Below, one piece after another: positions 1-7,124 of a stretch of 18,450 nucleotides of DNA. Each line of letters begins with the position of its first letter. Positions within the stretch are counted from its first letter, which is position 1. This DNA comes from an uncultured Bacilli bacterium. Its GTDB lineage: Bacteria > Bacillota_I > Bacilli_A > RF39 > UBA660. A model generated the notes under the pieces. The model ran no database searches, was not told the origin of the DNA, and saw nothing but the letters and a program-made list of their open reading frames with translations. The position numbers were made by a program, and so were the translations under genes. The stretch spans positions 1-18,450 of the forward strand of contig CANQYR010000008.1 of the NCBI GenBank assembly GCA_947628125.1, in the 5' to 3' direction.

Positions 1-704
1 CCCCCAATAAACCTTAAGTTATTATCACTGGTTCCATCATAAGCTAGTTCTTCTGGTCTTTCTTCTTGCAAATCAGTTAAATAACCTACAGCTGCTTTGG
101 GAGCCTCAGGGCTTAAGCCACTATCAGTACTTACCTCTCCTAAACCATTTATACTTAATGATACATCTTTTCCTTCATCATTATCTAATACAGCTGCTGA
201 ATCAGCATATACTTGTATTTGATATGTTACCATCGCACCAGCGGCTATCTTTTCATTTTCAACAATTTTCCCACTATTTAATGTTGATATTGTCTTTGGA
301 AAATTTGTTACAAGCTGCCCTTCTTTTTTAATAGCTATCTTTAATTTAGTTAACTCTAAGGGATTATCTGCTTGATTTTGTACAACCGTTAAAGAATAAT
401 TACTTGGCAAAGTTCCTGTATTTTTCACAACCAACTCATACTTACACTCAGTAATAGCATCAGCCTCTTCATAAGTCATCGGTGCAAAACAATCCTCATG
501 CCCTTCTGATAATATCTCAGATCCTTCCGTATACTCAAACTGCAAACTTCCAGCCTTTACTATCTGATTATGTGCATTTGGTTGCACCTTAAAAAATAAA
601 GCATAACTCATACCTATTACCACGATAACAAGGCAAATAACCGCATAAGCTACAACCTTAATTTCTGACTTTATTACTATACCTGCTTCTTTTTTCTTAT
701 TCAT
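1..704 (-). CDS. Membrane-anchored secreted/surface protein, C-terminus outside window
   Basis: The reading frame is open from an ATG at 704 to the window edge (234 codons), so the protein is partial at its C-terminus. Residues 1-16 are lysine-rich, 17-38 form a single hydrophobic segment (signal anchor or uncleaved signal peptide), and the rest is hydrophilic and threonine/serine-rich, so the body should lie outside the membrane. Residues 50-110 (AGSLQFEY..., then KYELVVKNTGTLPSNYSLTV) recall the beta-sandwich style of camelysin/TasA-like secreted proteins; this is a resemblance only. Two cysteines, C72 and C87, could form a disulfide. The visible part ends in DNNLRFIG, a motif I recall from surface proteins of uncultured gut Bacillota. 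A GGTGAT ribosome site lies just before the ATG. Its plus-strand base use is less A/C-rich than that of most neighbours. Function unknown. Confidence 0.75.
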   Translation of the reverse strand, partial: MNKKKEAGIVIKSEIKVVAYAVICLVIVVIGMSYALFFKVQPNAHNQIVKAGSLQFEYTEGSEILSEGHEDCFAPMTYEEADAITECKYELVVKNTGTLPSNYSLTVVQNQADNPLELTKLKIAIKKEGQLVTNFPKTISTLNSGKIVENEKIAAGAMVTYQIQVYADSAAVLDNDEGKDVSLSINGLGEVSTDSGLSPEAPKAAVGYLTDLQEERPEELAYDGTSDNNLRFIG

Positions 705-728
705 ATGATCACCATACTATTTTCCTAT

Positions 729-745
729 GTTATAATCATATCATA
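729..745 (-). promoter_or_regulatory. Possible promoter -10 region of the surface-protein gene
   Basis: On the minus strand this stretch reads TATGATATGATTATAAC, giving several overlapping -10-like hexamers (TATGAT, TATAAC) 25-40 bases before the start codon and just after the frr terminator. I see no convincing -35 element. A promoter is expected here because the terminator separates this gene from frr. Confidence 0.35.
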
Positions 746-760
746 TTTTTTCATTTTTTA

Positions 761-789
761 AAAATAAAAAATGCTCTAAAAAAGCATTT
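761..789 (-). terminator. Rho-independent terminator after frr
   Basis: Minus-strand RNA forms a perfect 7-bp stem, AAATGCT (783-789 complement) with AGCATTT (769-775 complement), loop of 7, followed by a T-rich tail (761-770 complement). It lies about 40 bases past the frr stop codon and separates frr from the surface-protein gene. Confidence 0.8.
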
Positions 790-808
790 CTTTTCAACAA
801 CATAATTT

Positions 809-825
809 TTGACACAAAATTGACA
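809..825. repeat. Tandem TTGACA boxes, 11-bp period
   Basis: On the plus strand TTGACA at 809-814 is repeated at 820-825 with a CAAAA spacer, immediately past the frr stop codon. One helical turn separates the copies. A second such pair lies at 10140-10155. It may be a regulator site or chance in AT-rich DNA. Confidence 0.3.
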
Positions 826-826
826 C

Positions 827-1357
827 CTACAAATTAAGCAATTCCTGCTCCTTTTCCTTCATATGCTCATCAACAATCTTATTATACTTATTAATAAGCT
901 CCTGAATATCCTCTAGCTCAAGCTTTTCCTCATCCAAAGGTAACTCAAGCTTCTTAATAGAATTATTAGCCTCTTGCCTAATATTACGTAAACTAACTTT
1001 ACACTCCTCACCTAAAACCCTAGCATCCTTAACATAATCTTTCCTCTTATCCATCGTAAGCTCTGGCACCGTTAAAATAATTACCTCACCATTATTAACC
1101 GGTGAGATACCAATATTAGCCTCATTAATCGCCCGCTCAATATCCTTTAAACAAGTACGATCAAAAGGCTTAATCAAAAGCTCCCTAGCCTCCGGAACCG
1201 AAATATTAGCCAAACTTTGAATCGGCGTCAAACTCCCATAATAACTCACCATTATCCCATTTAACATCGAAGGATTAGCTCTTCCAGCCCGAATATTTAA
1301 TAACTTAGACTCCAAAAGACTTATAGCCTTCTGCATCTTTTCTTCCACATCATTCAT
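827..1357 (-). CDS. frr: Ribosome recycling factor
   Basis: Releases 70S ribosomes from mRNA after termination, together with EF-G, in the cytoplasm. The sequence is full length for the family (176 residues from the chosen ATG; usual about 185) and shows the family landmarks: the RAGRANPSML stretch near residue 25, YYGSLTPIQ, ISVPEARELLIKPFDR, and the NIRQEAN region in the C-terminal half of the long helical bundle. I chose the ATG at 1357 (MNDVEEKM) because it aligns with the family N-terminus; a TTG nine bases upstream (1366) is in frame but has no better ribosome site, and the frame closes with TAG shortly before it. It follows the thioredoxin-like pair by about 40 bases and precedes a strong terminator. 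Usually frr follows pyrH; that neighbour is absent here. Confidence 0.96.
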   Translation of the reverse strand: MNDVEEKMQKAISLLESKLLNIRAGRANPSMLNGIMVSYYGSLTPIQSLANISVPEARELLIKPFDRTCLKDIERAINEANIGISPVNNGEVIILTVPELTMDKRKDYVKDARVLGEECKVSLRNIRQEANNSIKKLELPLDEEKLELEDIQELINKYNKIVDEHMKEKEQELLNL

Positions 1358-1398
1358 CAAAATCAACTCATTTCTATACTAATTATATAACAAAAAAC

Positions 1399-1899
1399 CT
1401 AATTTTGCTTAAAAAAATTCGCAATCTTATCATCTTTTGAACTACCAAGCAAAGTATCACTAATAAAACCATCCTTAACCATAATAATATAAGGCGTTAT
1501 CTCAATATTTTCTTTAACATCCTCACTACTATTTTCTAAATAAATAACACTATCCTTATTCTCCGTATAAACATTTCGCTCCACATAATAAATAGGCCAA
1601 GAACTATCCTTAAACAAATAATCCTTCCTAAATAATTCATCACAAACAAAACAATCACTACGCGTAAAAATAACAAAAAAAGACTTCCCTAAATTCATAT
1701 TAGCAATCATATCTTCCAAACTAATCTTGCTAACATATACATTATCATACGAAACTTCCTTTTTCGTGCCCCCAAAAACCGTATTATTAGAATTTGGCTT
1801 CTCCGAAATAAACTTTAACATAATCTTATCCCCAAATAATAACAACAACAAAACTAAAACCACACTAACAGCATAAATATTTTGCTCTTTCTTACTCAT
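1399..1899 (-). CDS. Membrane-anchored thioredoxin-fold protein with CxxC active site
   Basis: An N-terminal membrane anchor (about residues 8-30) is followed by a linker and a thioredoxin-like domain (about 55-166). FFVIFTRSDCFVC places a CxxC pair at C83 and C86 after the second strand, and ITPYIIMVKDG carries the expected cis-proline (P136). These are the only two cysteines. By topology the domain should face outside, acting as a thiol-disulfide oxidoreductase or reductase; direction and substrate cannot be told from the sequence. Its ATG overlaps the stop of the upstream gene in an ATGA, so translation is probably coupled. The upstream partner has the same architecture but no cysteines. 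The family is not one I can name more precisely than thioredoxin-like; the fold call is good, the function is inferred. Confidence 0.8.
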   Translation of the reverse strand: MSKKEQNIYAVSVVLVLLLLLFGDKIMLKFISEKPNSNNTVFGGTKKEVSYDNVYVSKISLEDMIANMNLGKSFFVIFTRSDCFVCDELFRKDYLFKDSSWPIYYVERNVYTENKDSVIYLENSSEDVKENIEITPYIIMVKDGFISDTLLGSSKDDKIANFFKQN

Positions 1900-2504
1900 G
1901 ATAAATTACCCTTAAAAAGCTTAAAAGCATTAGCTAAGCTTTCCTTCTTACTATTAACCCTTGACGTTGTCCAATACTCCTTAATTGTATGCTCACCACT
2001 CATAACTGCCGTCTCATTATCAAAAAATAAAACCTTACCATTTTTAACAATCACAAAAGTAGGCGAATAAATATCCGATGAACCATCATCCAAAATCGTC
2101 GTATAACTACTTAAATAATCCACAATATTCTCATAATAACGATTATTATTTAACCGATCAGCATAAAAATCATAATAATAAATTTCCTTAACATTCTCCT
2201 TATGCGCTACATCATTTAACAAAGAAGCATAATAACTACTCCACTCATTAATCGATGAAGCCATAAAAATAAACGCCGAATCATGATTCAATGCCTCCAA
2301 TATCTGCGACCTATTTTTATAAACAAACACATTATCCTGCGAAATGCCAAACTCCTCCGTAAACCTTAAAGAATCAGGAATAGCATTACTTACTGCCCCA
2401 TAATCTTTAGTCCCTAAATAAATAAAAGCCACAATCAATAAAATAAAAATCACAACATAACTTATCTTCTGCACTAAACTCATCCTTGGCTTAGAAAAAT
2501 TCAT
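1896..2504 (-). CDS. Membrane-anchored thioredoxin-like protein lacking active-site cysteines
   Basis: It has an N-terminal positively charged segment, one membrane helix (about residues 13-31) and a C-terminal thioredoxin-like domain. AFIFMASSINEWSSYY occupies the place of the redox motif: N86 and S89 align with the two cysteines of the next gene's product. The cis-proline region is kept (IYSPTFVIVKNGKV, P148). The whole 202-residue protein has no cysteine, so it cannot do thiol chemistry. It overlaps the CxxC-bearing gene by 4 bases and has a clear AGGTGG ribosome site and its own candidate promoter. Likely roles are substrate binding, or scaffolding or regulating the active partner; this is inference from the pairing. 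The fold is inferred from motif spacing, so confidence in homology is moderate. Confidence 0.7.
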   Translation of the reverse strand: MNFSKPRMSLVQKISYVVIFILLIVAFIYLGTKDYGAVSNAIPDSLRFTEEFGISQDNVFVYKNRSQILEALNHDSAFIFMASSINEWSSYYASLLNDVAHKENVKEIYYYDFYADRLNNNRYYENIVDYLSSYTTILDDGSSDIYSPTFVIVKNGKVLFFDNETAVMSGEHTIKEYWTTSRVNSKKESLANAFKLFKGNLS

Positions 2505-2520
2505 ACAACCACCTAAAATT

Positions 2521-2549
2521 ATTTTACCAAATTAAAACCAAAAAGTCAC
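2521..2549 (-). promoter_or_regulatory. Candidate sigma-A promoter for the thioredoxin-like pair and frr
   Basis: Minus strand: -35 GTGACT (complement of 2544-2549; four of six match TTGACA), 17-base spacer, -10 TAAAAT (complement of 2521-2526; five of six match TATAAT). It sits between the terminator at 2556-2586 and the start codon at 2504, with the ribosome site AGGTGG following. Confidence 0.5.
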
Positions 2550-2555
2550 TTTAAA

Positions 2556-2586
2556 ATATAAAAAAGGCTTATTTATCTAAAGCCTT
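2556..2586 (-). terminator. Rho-independent terminator overlapping the end of the DUF308 gene
   Basis: Minus-strand RNA: AAGGCTT (complement of 2580-2586) pairs with AAGCCTT (complement of 2564-2570), loop of 9, then a run of T. The upstream arm lies inside the last codons of the DUF308 gene and the TAA stop lies at the loop/downstream arm boundary, so ribosomes finishing that gene would cover half the hairpin. It closes the rlmN-to-DUF308 operon. Confidence 0.75.
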
Positions 2587-3120
2587 CTCCTTCCCAAAAA
2601 GAATAATAAGCATCGACCCCATAAACATCAAACCCTGCGACAAAAATAACAAAATCGCTAAATAAACAGATTCATTAACATCCTTCATAACCGGTTTGAA
2701 AAACATTAACATTCCAAGCACCACCTGCGTCAAAGAAAAAACTAATAAATAAACCCAATACTTAAAACCTTTCTTCTTCAAACTAAAAGAAACATCCAAA
2801 CGACTACTTGCCTCATAAAGTAAAAAAACACCCAACAAAATCGTTAAAACACTAAGCAAAACATCACAATTTACAATAACCAAAACACCATAAAGCAAAA
2901 ATAATAAACCCTTACCAAATGAAATATTAAAAACCTTCTCCTTCTTAAAAACCAAAATATAAAACAAAATAATAATCCCCACTAAAATACTTAAATACCC
3001 CAAAAACTTAATTGCAAACAAAATAAAATTCTCCTGATTCAAAACCAAAACAATCCCAAAAAAGATCAAAAGCAAAACCAAAAGCAATGACCTTTTTGCA
3101 TCTTTTCTAATACCATTCAT
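2569..3120 (-). CDS. DUF308/HdeD-like multi-pass membrane protein
   Basis: The 183-residue protein is almost entirely hydrophobic, with about six membrane helices in three hairpins (roughly 11-27, 33-57, 69-84, 88-104, 121-140, 150-176). The repeated pattern of short helices with glycine at the kinks ('GYLSILVGIIILFYIL', 'LLFLLYGVLVIVN', 'LTILLGVFLLYEA') is typical of the HdeD/DUF308 family, whose members are integral inner-membrane proteins, mostly without a known role. It follows rpe by 46 bases with a strong AGTGAGG ribosome site and is probably the last gene of that operon. In Bacillus the gene after rpe is thiN; here it is absent and this gene occupies its place. The family call rests on helix pattern and length rather than a diagnostic motif. 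Confidence 0.6.
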   Translation of the reverse strand: MNGIRKDAKRSLLLVLLLIFFGIVLVLNQENFILFAIKFLGYLSILVGIIILFYILVFKKEKVFNISFGKGLLFLLYGVLVIVNCDVLLSVLTILLGVFLLYEASSRLDVSFSLKKKGFKYWVYLLVFSLTQVVLGMLMFFKPVMKDVNESVYLAILLFLSQGLMFMGSMLIILFGKEKALDK

Positions 3121-3166
3121 AAAAAAACCTCACTTTAACATAAAAAAAGAATATCACAACTAATAC

Positions 3167-3799
3167 CTAATTGCAATACCTAAGCCTTTTAACACTTGCT
3201 TCATAATCAAAACTCATACAAACAAAAGAACCACTTACCACCCCATCAACATAAGGCCTAACCAAATTAACCGTCGAAGAATTAATGCCTCCATCAACAA
3301 ACACCAAAAAACCATACTTAGATTTTAAAAGAAAAGCCTGTTTTAACTTATCTATACTACTAGATAAAAACTCTTGCCCACCCATACCTGGATTAACACT
3401 CATAATAAGTAAAACATCAAAAGAACCATAATAAGGTAAAAGACTATCCAAACTAGTATCTGGCTTAATAGCTAAACCCGCCTTAAACCCTAAATTTCTA
3501 ATCTTTTTCAAACCCTCTAAAACATTAGAAGCTTCCAAACTAATAAAAACTGAATTAACATTTAAACTAGCTAAATAAGGTAAATAAATTAAAGGATCAA
3601 TAACCATCAAATGAATATCCAAAGGCTTTTTCACATCCTTTAATAAATTAACCACCTCTAAAATATCAAAATTCTTACTAGGAACAAAAACACCATCCAT
3701 CAAATCAACATGAATATAATCAGCACTTGTTTTCTCAATCTTGCTAATCGTCTTTTTCTTGCTATCATTACTTTTTAAATAAGACACCGCAATTTCCAT
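3167..3799 (-). CDS. rpe: Ribulose-phosphate 3-epimerase (diverged)
   Basis: Interconverts D-ribulose 5-phosphate and D-xylulose 5-phosphate in the pentose phosphate pathway; cytoplasmic TIM barrel. Metal and catalytic residues are present: HVDLMDGVFVP (H30, D32), DIHLMV (H63) and VDGGI (D169), plus the phosphate-binding MSVNPGMGGQ loop and GVVSGSFV. The ATG at 3799 is chosen because AAAGGAGG stands at proper distance; the GTG codon at 3802 directly before it is less likely. The gene begins inside the 3' end of rsgA, the conserved Bacillus-type order. Odd points: the usual N-terminal PSILSADF becomes VSYLKSND, and the 'FH.EA' position carries serine (VFISLEAS). At 210 residues it is slightly short. 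The enzyme is probably active but is a fast-evolving member. Confidence 0.9.
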   Translation of the reverse strand: MEIAVSYLKSNDSKKKTISKIEKTSADYIHVDLMDGVFVPSKNFDILEVVNLLKDVKKPLDIHLMVIDPLIYLPYLASLNVNSVFISLEASNVLEGLKKIRNLGFKAGLAIKPDTSLDSLLPYYGSFDVLLIMSVNPGMGGQEFLSSSIDKLKQAFLLKSKYGFLVFVDGGINSSTVNLVRPYVDGVVSGSFVCMSFDYEASVKRLRYCN

Positions 3800-4625
3800 C
3801 ACTTACCTCCTTTAAAAACAACAAATAATTATCATAACGACTACTTAAAATACGTCCATCTAAAACAGCATCTTTCACCATACAACCAGACTCATTAACA
3901 TGCATACAATCACCAAAACGACAATCATAATCCAAAAACTCCTTAAAAGCCTCTTTAATATCCTCTTTACTATAGCCCTTCAAATCCAAAGCCGAAAAAC
4001 CAGGCGTATCACATAAATAAAAATCTCTTATCTTATAAAGCTCAATATGCCTTGTCGTATGCTTACCCCGGTTAAGCGCATAACTAATATCATTAGTCTT
4101 CAAATTCAAAGACGGACAAATCTTATTTATAAGCGTACTTTTACCAGCACCCGATTGCCCAGTTAAAACAACCAAACCCCTTAAATCCTCTAACATAACA
4201 TCCAAATGCAAATTATCATAACACTTTATCCCAATACTCTCATAATAAAGTCTATATTTATCTAACATAGCTAACTCATCACTACTTGCCAAATCTAACT
4301 TCGTAAAACAAACAACCGGCATAATATGCCTTAATAAGCTAGCCACAATAAGCTTATCAAGTAAATATAAAGAAATAAAAGGCTCTTTTAAACTCATCAC
4401 AATAACTGTCAAATCAACATTAGCCACATTAGGCCGAATAAGATTATTTTTCCGAGAATTTATCGAAGTTATAACCTTAGCATCCTTATCAAAACAAACA
4501 AAATCACCAACAAAAGGGGAAACTTTTTCCTTCCTAAACTTTCCCCTTGCCACACACTCATAAACTTTATCATCCAAAACATAATAACAATTACTAATTT
4601 GCTTTATAATCCTTCCCAAAGCCAT
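3768..4625 (-). CDS. rsgA: Ribosome small subunit-dependent GTPase A
   Basis: Late-stage 30S assembly GTPase (YloQ/CpgA/RsgA). Domains in order: N-terminal OB fold (about 1-65), circularly permuted GTPase with G4 TKLD (108-111) preceding G1 GQSGAGKST (156-164), the RGKHTTR switch (186-192) and G3 DTPG (206-209), and a C-terminal zinc site C235, C240, H242, C248. All the expected elements are intact and the length of 285 is normal. The ATG at 4625 is preceded by AGGTG, which overlaps the prkC stop. The 3' end overlaps rpe by about 32 bases and carries the rpe ribosome site. It lies in the operon rlmN-prpC-prkC-rsgA-rpe. In Bacillus this GTPase is a reported PrkC substrate, so adjacency to the kinase may be meaningful. 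Confidence 0.97.
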   Translation of the reverse strand: MALGRIIKQISNCYYVLDDKVYECVARGKFRKEKVSPFVGDFVCFDKDAKVITSINSRKNNLIRPNVANVDLTVIVMSLKEPFISLYLLDKLIVASLLRHIMPVVCFTKLDLASSDELAMLDKYRLYYESIGIKCYDNLHLDVMLEDLRGLVVLTGQSGAGKSTLINKICPSLNLKTNDISYALNRGKHTTRHIELYKIRDFYLCDTPGFSALDLKGYSKEDIKEAFKEFLDYDCRFGDCMHVNESGCMVKDAVLDGRILSSRYDNYLLFLKEVSDGNCGVLFKK

Positions 4626-4633
4626 AATAACAC

Positions 4634-6382
4634 CTAATCTAACCCCGAAGATGTATCTTCCTCATTTTCTTTCGGCTCTGATACCTTACTTGGTTTTTTA
4701 GCAACCGTTATCGTAATTGACGTTCCACTAACAATCCTTGTTCCCTTACTTCTACTTTGCTTAATTACAATGCCCGGATTCTTACTACTTGTTTCCTCCT
4801 CAACCTTAACAACACTAACAGAATAAGGTTCCAAGAAAGAAACAACATCATCATAAGTATAACTACCATTAAAAAAATCTGGATACTTGTCAACCTCAGG
4901 AATATATAAAGTTACATAATCACCCTTGCTAATCTTCTCATCTTCCTTTGGATTTTGTTCAATAATTATATCCTCCTTAGCATCACTCTTAGCATCCTTC
5001 TTTTCAATAATTACCTGCAAACCTAAAGCCTCTAACTTGCCCTTAATTTCCAAATAATTTTGACCGACATAATTTTCCAAAGTAATCTTCGTATCACCCT
5101 CACTAACAAATAAAGTAATCTCCGTTCCCTTAGTTCTTTTCGTACCCGCAAGTGGACTTGTCTTAACAACATGACCATACTCAATACTATCACTTGCCGC
5201 CTGCTGCTGATTAGTAGCTACATTAAACCCTTCCTTTTGAAGCGCTAAAATAGCCTCCTCCACACTATAACCAGTAACATCGGGAATAAAAATCTCCTTA
5301 TTAGTCGTAATTGCTGGAACAATAACAATAACTGTTGTAATTGCTACCACCAAAAAAGTAAAAATACTCATCAAAATAATAAGTAACTTATTATCCTTCT
5401 TCAAATCATTCTGCGTAATCTGTCTGGCAATAATCTCATCATCGCCCTTATTATCAGACTTTTTCTCCTCAACCTTTGCACTTTTTAAAACCTTAGTAAT
5501 CTTCGTATCATCAATATTCTCAGGATAAGGTAAAACAATCTTTGGTTCATTATACCTTGACTCATCCAAACAAGTCATCAAATCAGCATGCATTTCCCTA
5601 GCATCATTATAACGATTCTTAGGATTCTTAGCCGTTGCCTTAATGATAATATTTTCAATACTCTGCGGAATATTAGGTAATTCATCCTTAATAGATGGTA
5701 ACTCCTCCTTTAAATGCTTCAAAGCAATTTCCACCGCATTATCACCCTTATAAGGTAACTTACCCGCTAAAAGCTCATACATAACAATACCCATCGAATA
5801 AATATCACTTTGCAAACTAGAACCCTTACCACTTGCTTGCTCAGGTGGTAAATAATGAACACTACCCATCACCGAATTTGTCTGCGTAAGCTGCGTTGCA
5901 TTCATCGCCATCGAAATACCAAAATCCGTAATCTTAACCAAACCATTTTCCAAAATCATAATATTCTGAGGCTTAATATCCCTATGAATTATATAAGAAT
6001 CATGGGCAACGCTCATACCATCAGTAATCTGTAGCATAATGTCTACAACTTCACTAACCGTCAGCTTTCCTCGCTTTTTAATAAGCTCCTTTAAATGCCT
6101 TCCTTCAATATACTCCATCACAATATAATACATACCATGATCTTCACCAACATCATAAACCTCAACAATATTAGGATGTGACAAACTACTAGCCGATAAA
6201 GCCTCTCTTTGAAAACGCCTAACAAACTTTTCGTCACCCGACAAATCGCCTCTTAAAACCTTAACAGCCACATCCCGATCTAAAATCGTATCATAAGCTA
6301 AATAAACATTAGCCATACCACCTTCGCCAATCGATTTAATAATCTGATAACGATCGGATATCTTTTGACCTTTCATTATCAT
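4634..6382 (-). CDS. prkC: PASTA-domain serine/threonine protein kinase
   Basis: Membrane kinase that senses cell-wall fragments outside and phosphorylates cytoplasmic targets. Seen in order: P-loop GEGGMANV (19-26), catalytic lysine K41 (VAVK), HRDIKPQN (133-140, D135), DFG (153-155), a threonine-rich activation loop (QLTQTNS), a charged juxtamembrane linker (about 285-330), one membrane helix (333-357) and three PASTA repeats (about 363-429, 430-497, 498-563), ending in an acidic tail. The ATG at 6382 is chosen because it forms an ATGA overlap with the prpC stop and has GGTGGG before it; a GTG at 6391 and an ATG at 6376 are alternatives. Pairing with the cognate phosphatase is conserved. 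In Bacillus subtilis PrkC triggers spore germination in response to muropeptides, relevant because a ger operon is nearby. Confidence 0.97.
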   Translation of the reverse strand: MIMKGQKISDRYQIIKSIGEGGMANVYLAYDTILDRDVAVKVLRGDLSGDEKFVRRFQREALSASSLSHPNIVEVYDVGEDHGMYYIVMEYIEGRHLKELIKKRGKLTVSEVVDIMLQITDGMSVAHDSYIIHRDIKPQNIMILENGLVKITDFGISMAMNATQLTQTNSVMGSVHYLPPEQASGKGSSLQSDIYSMGIVMYELLAGKLPYKGDNAVEIALKHLKEELPSIKDELPNIPQSIENIIIKATAKNPKNRYNDAREMHADLMTCLDESRYNEPKIVLPYPENIDDTKITKVLKSAKVEEKKSDNKGDDEIIARQITQNDLKKDNKLLIILMSIFTFLVVAITTVIVIVPAITTNKEIFIPDVTGYSVEEAILALQKEGFNVATNQQQAASDSIEYGHVVKTSPLAGTKRTKGTEITLFVSEGDTKITLENYVGQNYLEIKGKLEALGLQVIIEKKDAKSDAKEDIIIEQNPKEDEKISKGDYVTLYIPEVDKYPDFFNGSYTYDDVVSFLEPYSVSVVKVEEETSSKNPGIVIKQSRSKGTRIVSGTSITITVAKKPSKVSEPKENEEDTSSGLD

Positions 6383-7122
6383 AATTCCCACCCACTTTTC
6401 ATATCTAAATAAGCAATTGAAATATTATCATTGCCACCACGCATATTACACTTCTTAATTAACCTCTTAACCATTTCCTCAATCGAAATATCTAACGCCA
6501 GAACCTTCTCAATTTGTCCAACACTAAGCATATTAGTAAGACCATCACTACATAACAAAATACCATCAACATTAGTATCAACATCAATCAAATCAAGCTC
6601 AGCTTTCTCACAAGCCCCCAAAGCCTTCATTAACACATTACGCTTGGGATGATTCTTAGCCTCTTCCTCCGTCAAATTTCCTGCCTCCACAAGCAAATTT
6701 ACTAAAGTATGATCCTTAGTCATTTTATGAAGCTTACCATTTTTTATTACAAAACCAGAAGAATCACCAATATTACCAAAAATCAAATAATCCTTCGTTA
6801 AAAGCGCTAAAACCAAAGTCGTCCCAAGACCCTTTGAATCCTCATGATTCTTGGCATACTCTAAAATAGATAAATTAATCTCATTAACATTATCATTAAG
6901 CCAATTAGCCGCATCCATCTTTGAACCTACACTACTCATATTTTTAAACCGAGTTCCTAAATGCGTAACCGCTAAACTAGAAGCAATCTCGCCAGCTCGA
7001 TGCCCACCCATACCATCAGCAACAATAAGCAAATACTCTTCATTATTATTTTTAATTATCGTAACTGAATCTTCATTATGACTACGCATTTTACCAACAT
7101 CTGTTAAATAAAAAGATTTCAT
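6379..7122 (-). CDS. prpC: PP2C-type serine/threonine phosphatase
   Basis: Removes phosphate from PrkC and its substrates using two metal ions; cytoplasmic. Metal-site motifs are complete: SHNEDS (D18), ADGMGGH (D36, G37), GLGTTLV, GDSSGF (119-123, where many relatives have GDSR), LCSDGLTN (D193) and GGNDNISI (D232). At 247 residues it has normal length for Stp/PrpC. The ATG at 7122 is chosen since AGAGGTG precedes it; the in-frame codons upstream lie within rlmN and add an unrelated leader of 11 residues. Only two bases separate it from the rlmN stop, and its own stop overlaps the prkC start, so the three genes are translationally linked. Confidence 0.97.
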   Translation of the reverse strand: MKSFYLTDVGKMRSHNEDSVTIIKNNNEEYLLIVADGMGGHRAGEIASSLAVTHLGTRFKNMSSVGSKMDAANWLNDNVNEINLSILEYAKNHEDSKGLGTTLVLALLTKDYLIFGNIGDSSGFVIKNGKLHKMTKDHTLVNLLVEAGNLTEEEAKNHPKRNVLMKALGACEKAELDLIDVDTNVDGILLCSDGLTNMLSVGQIEKVLALDISIEEMVKRLIKKCNMRGGNDNISIAYLDMKSGWEL

Positions 7123-7124
7123 TT

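Noticed and set aside
1382..1387. Separate frr promoter (TATAAT on the minus strand)
   Set aside because: No -35-like hexamer at 16-18 bases; a -10 match alone is common in such AT-rich DNA.
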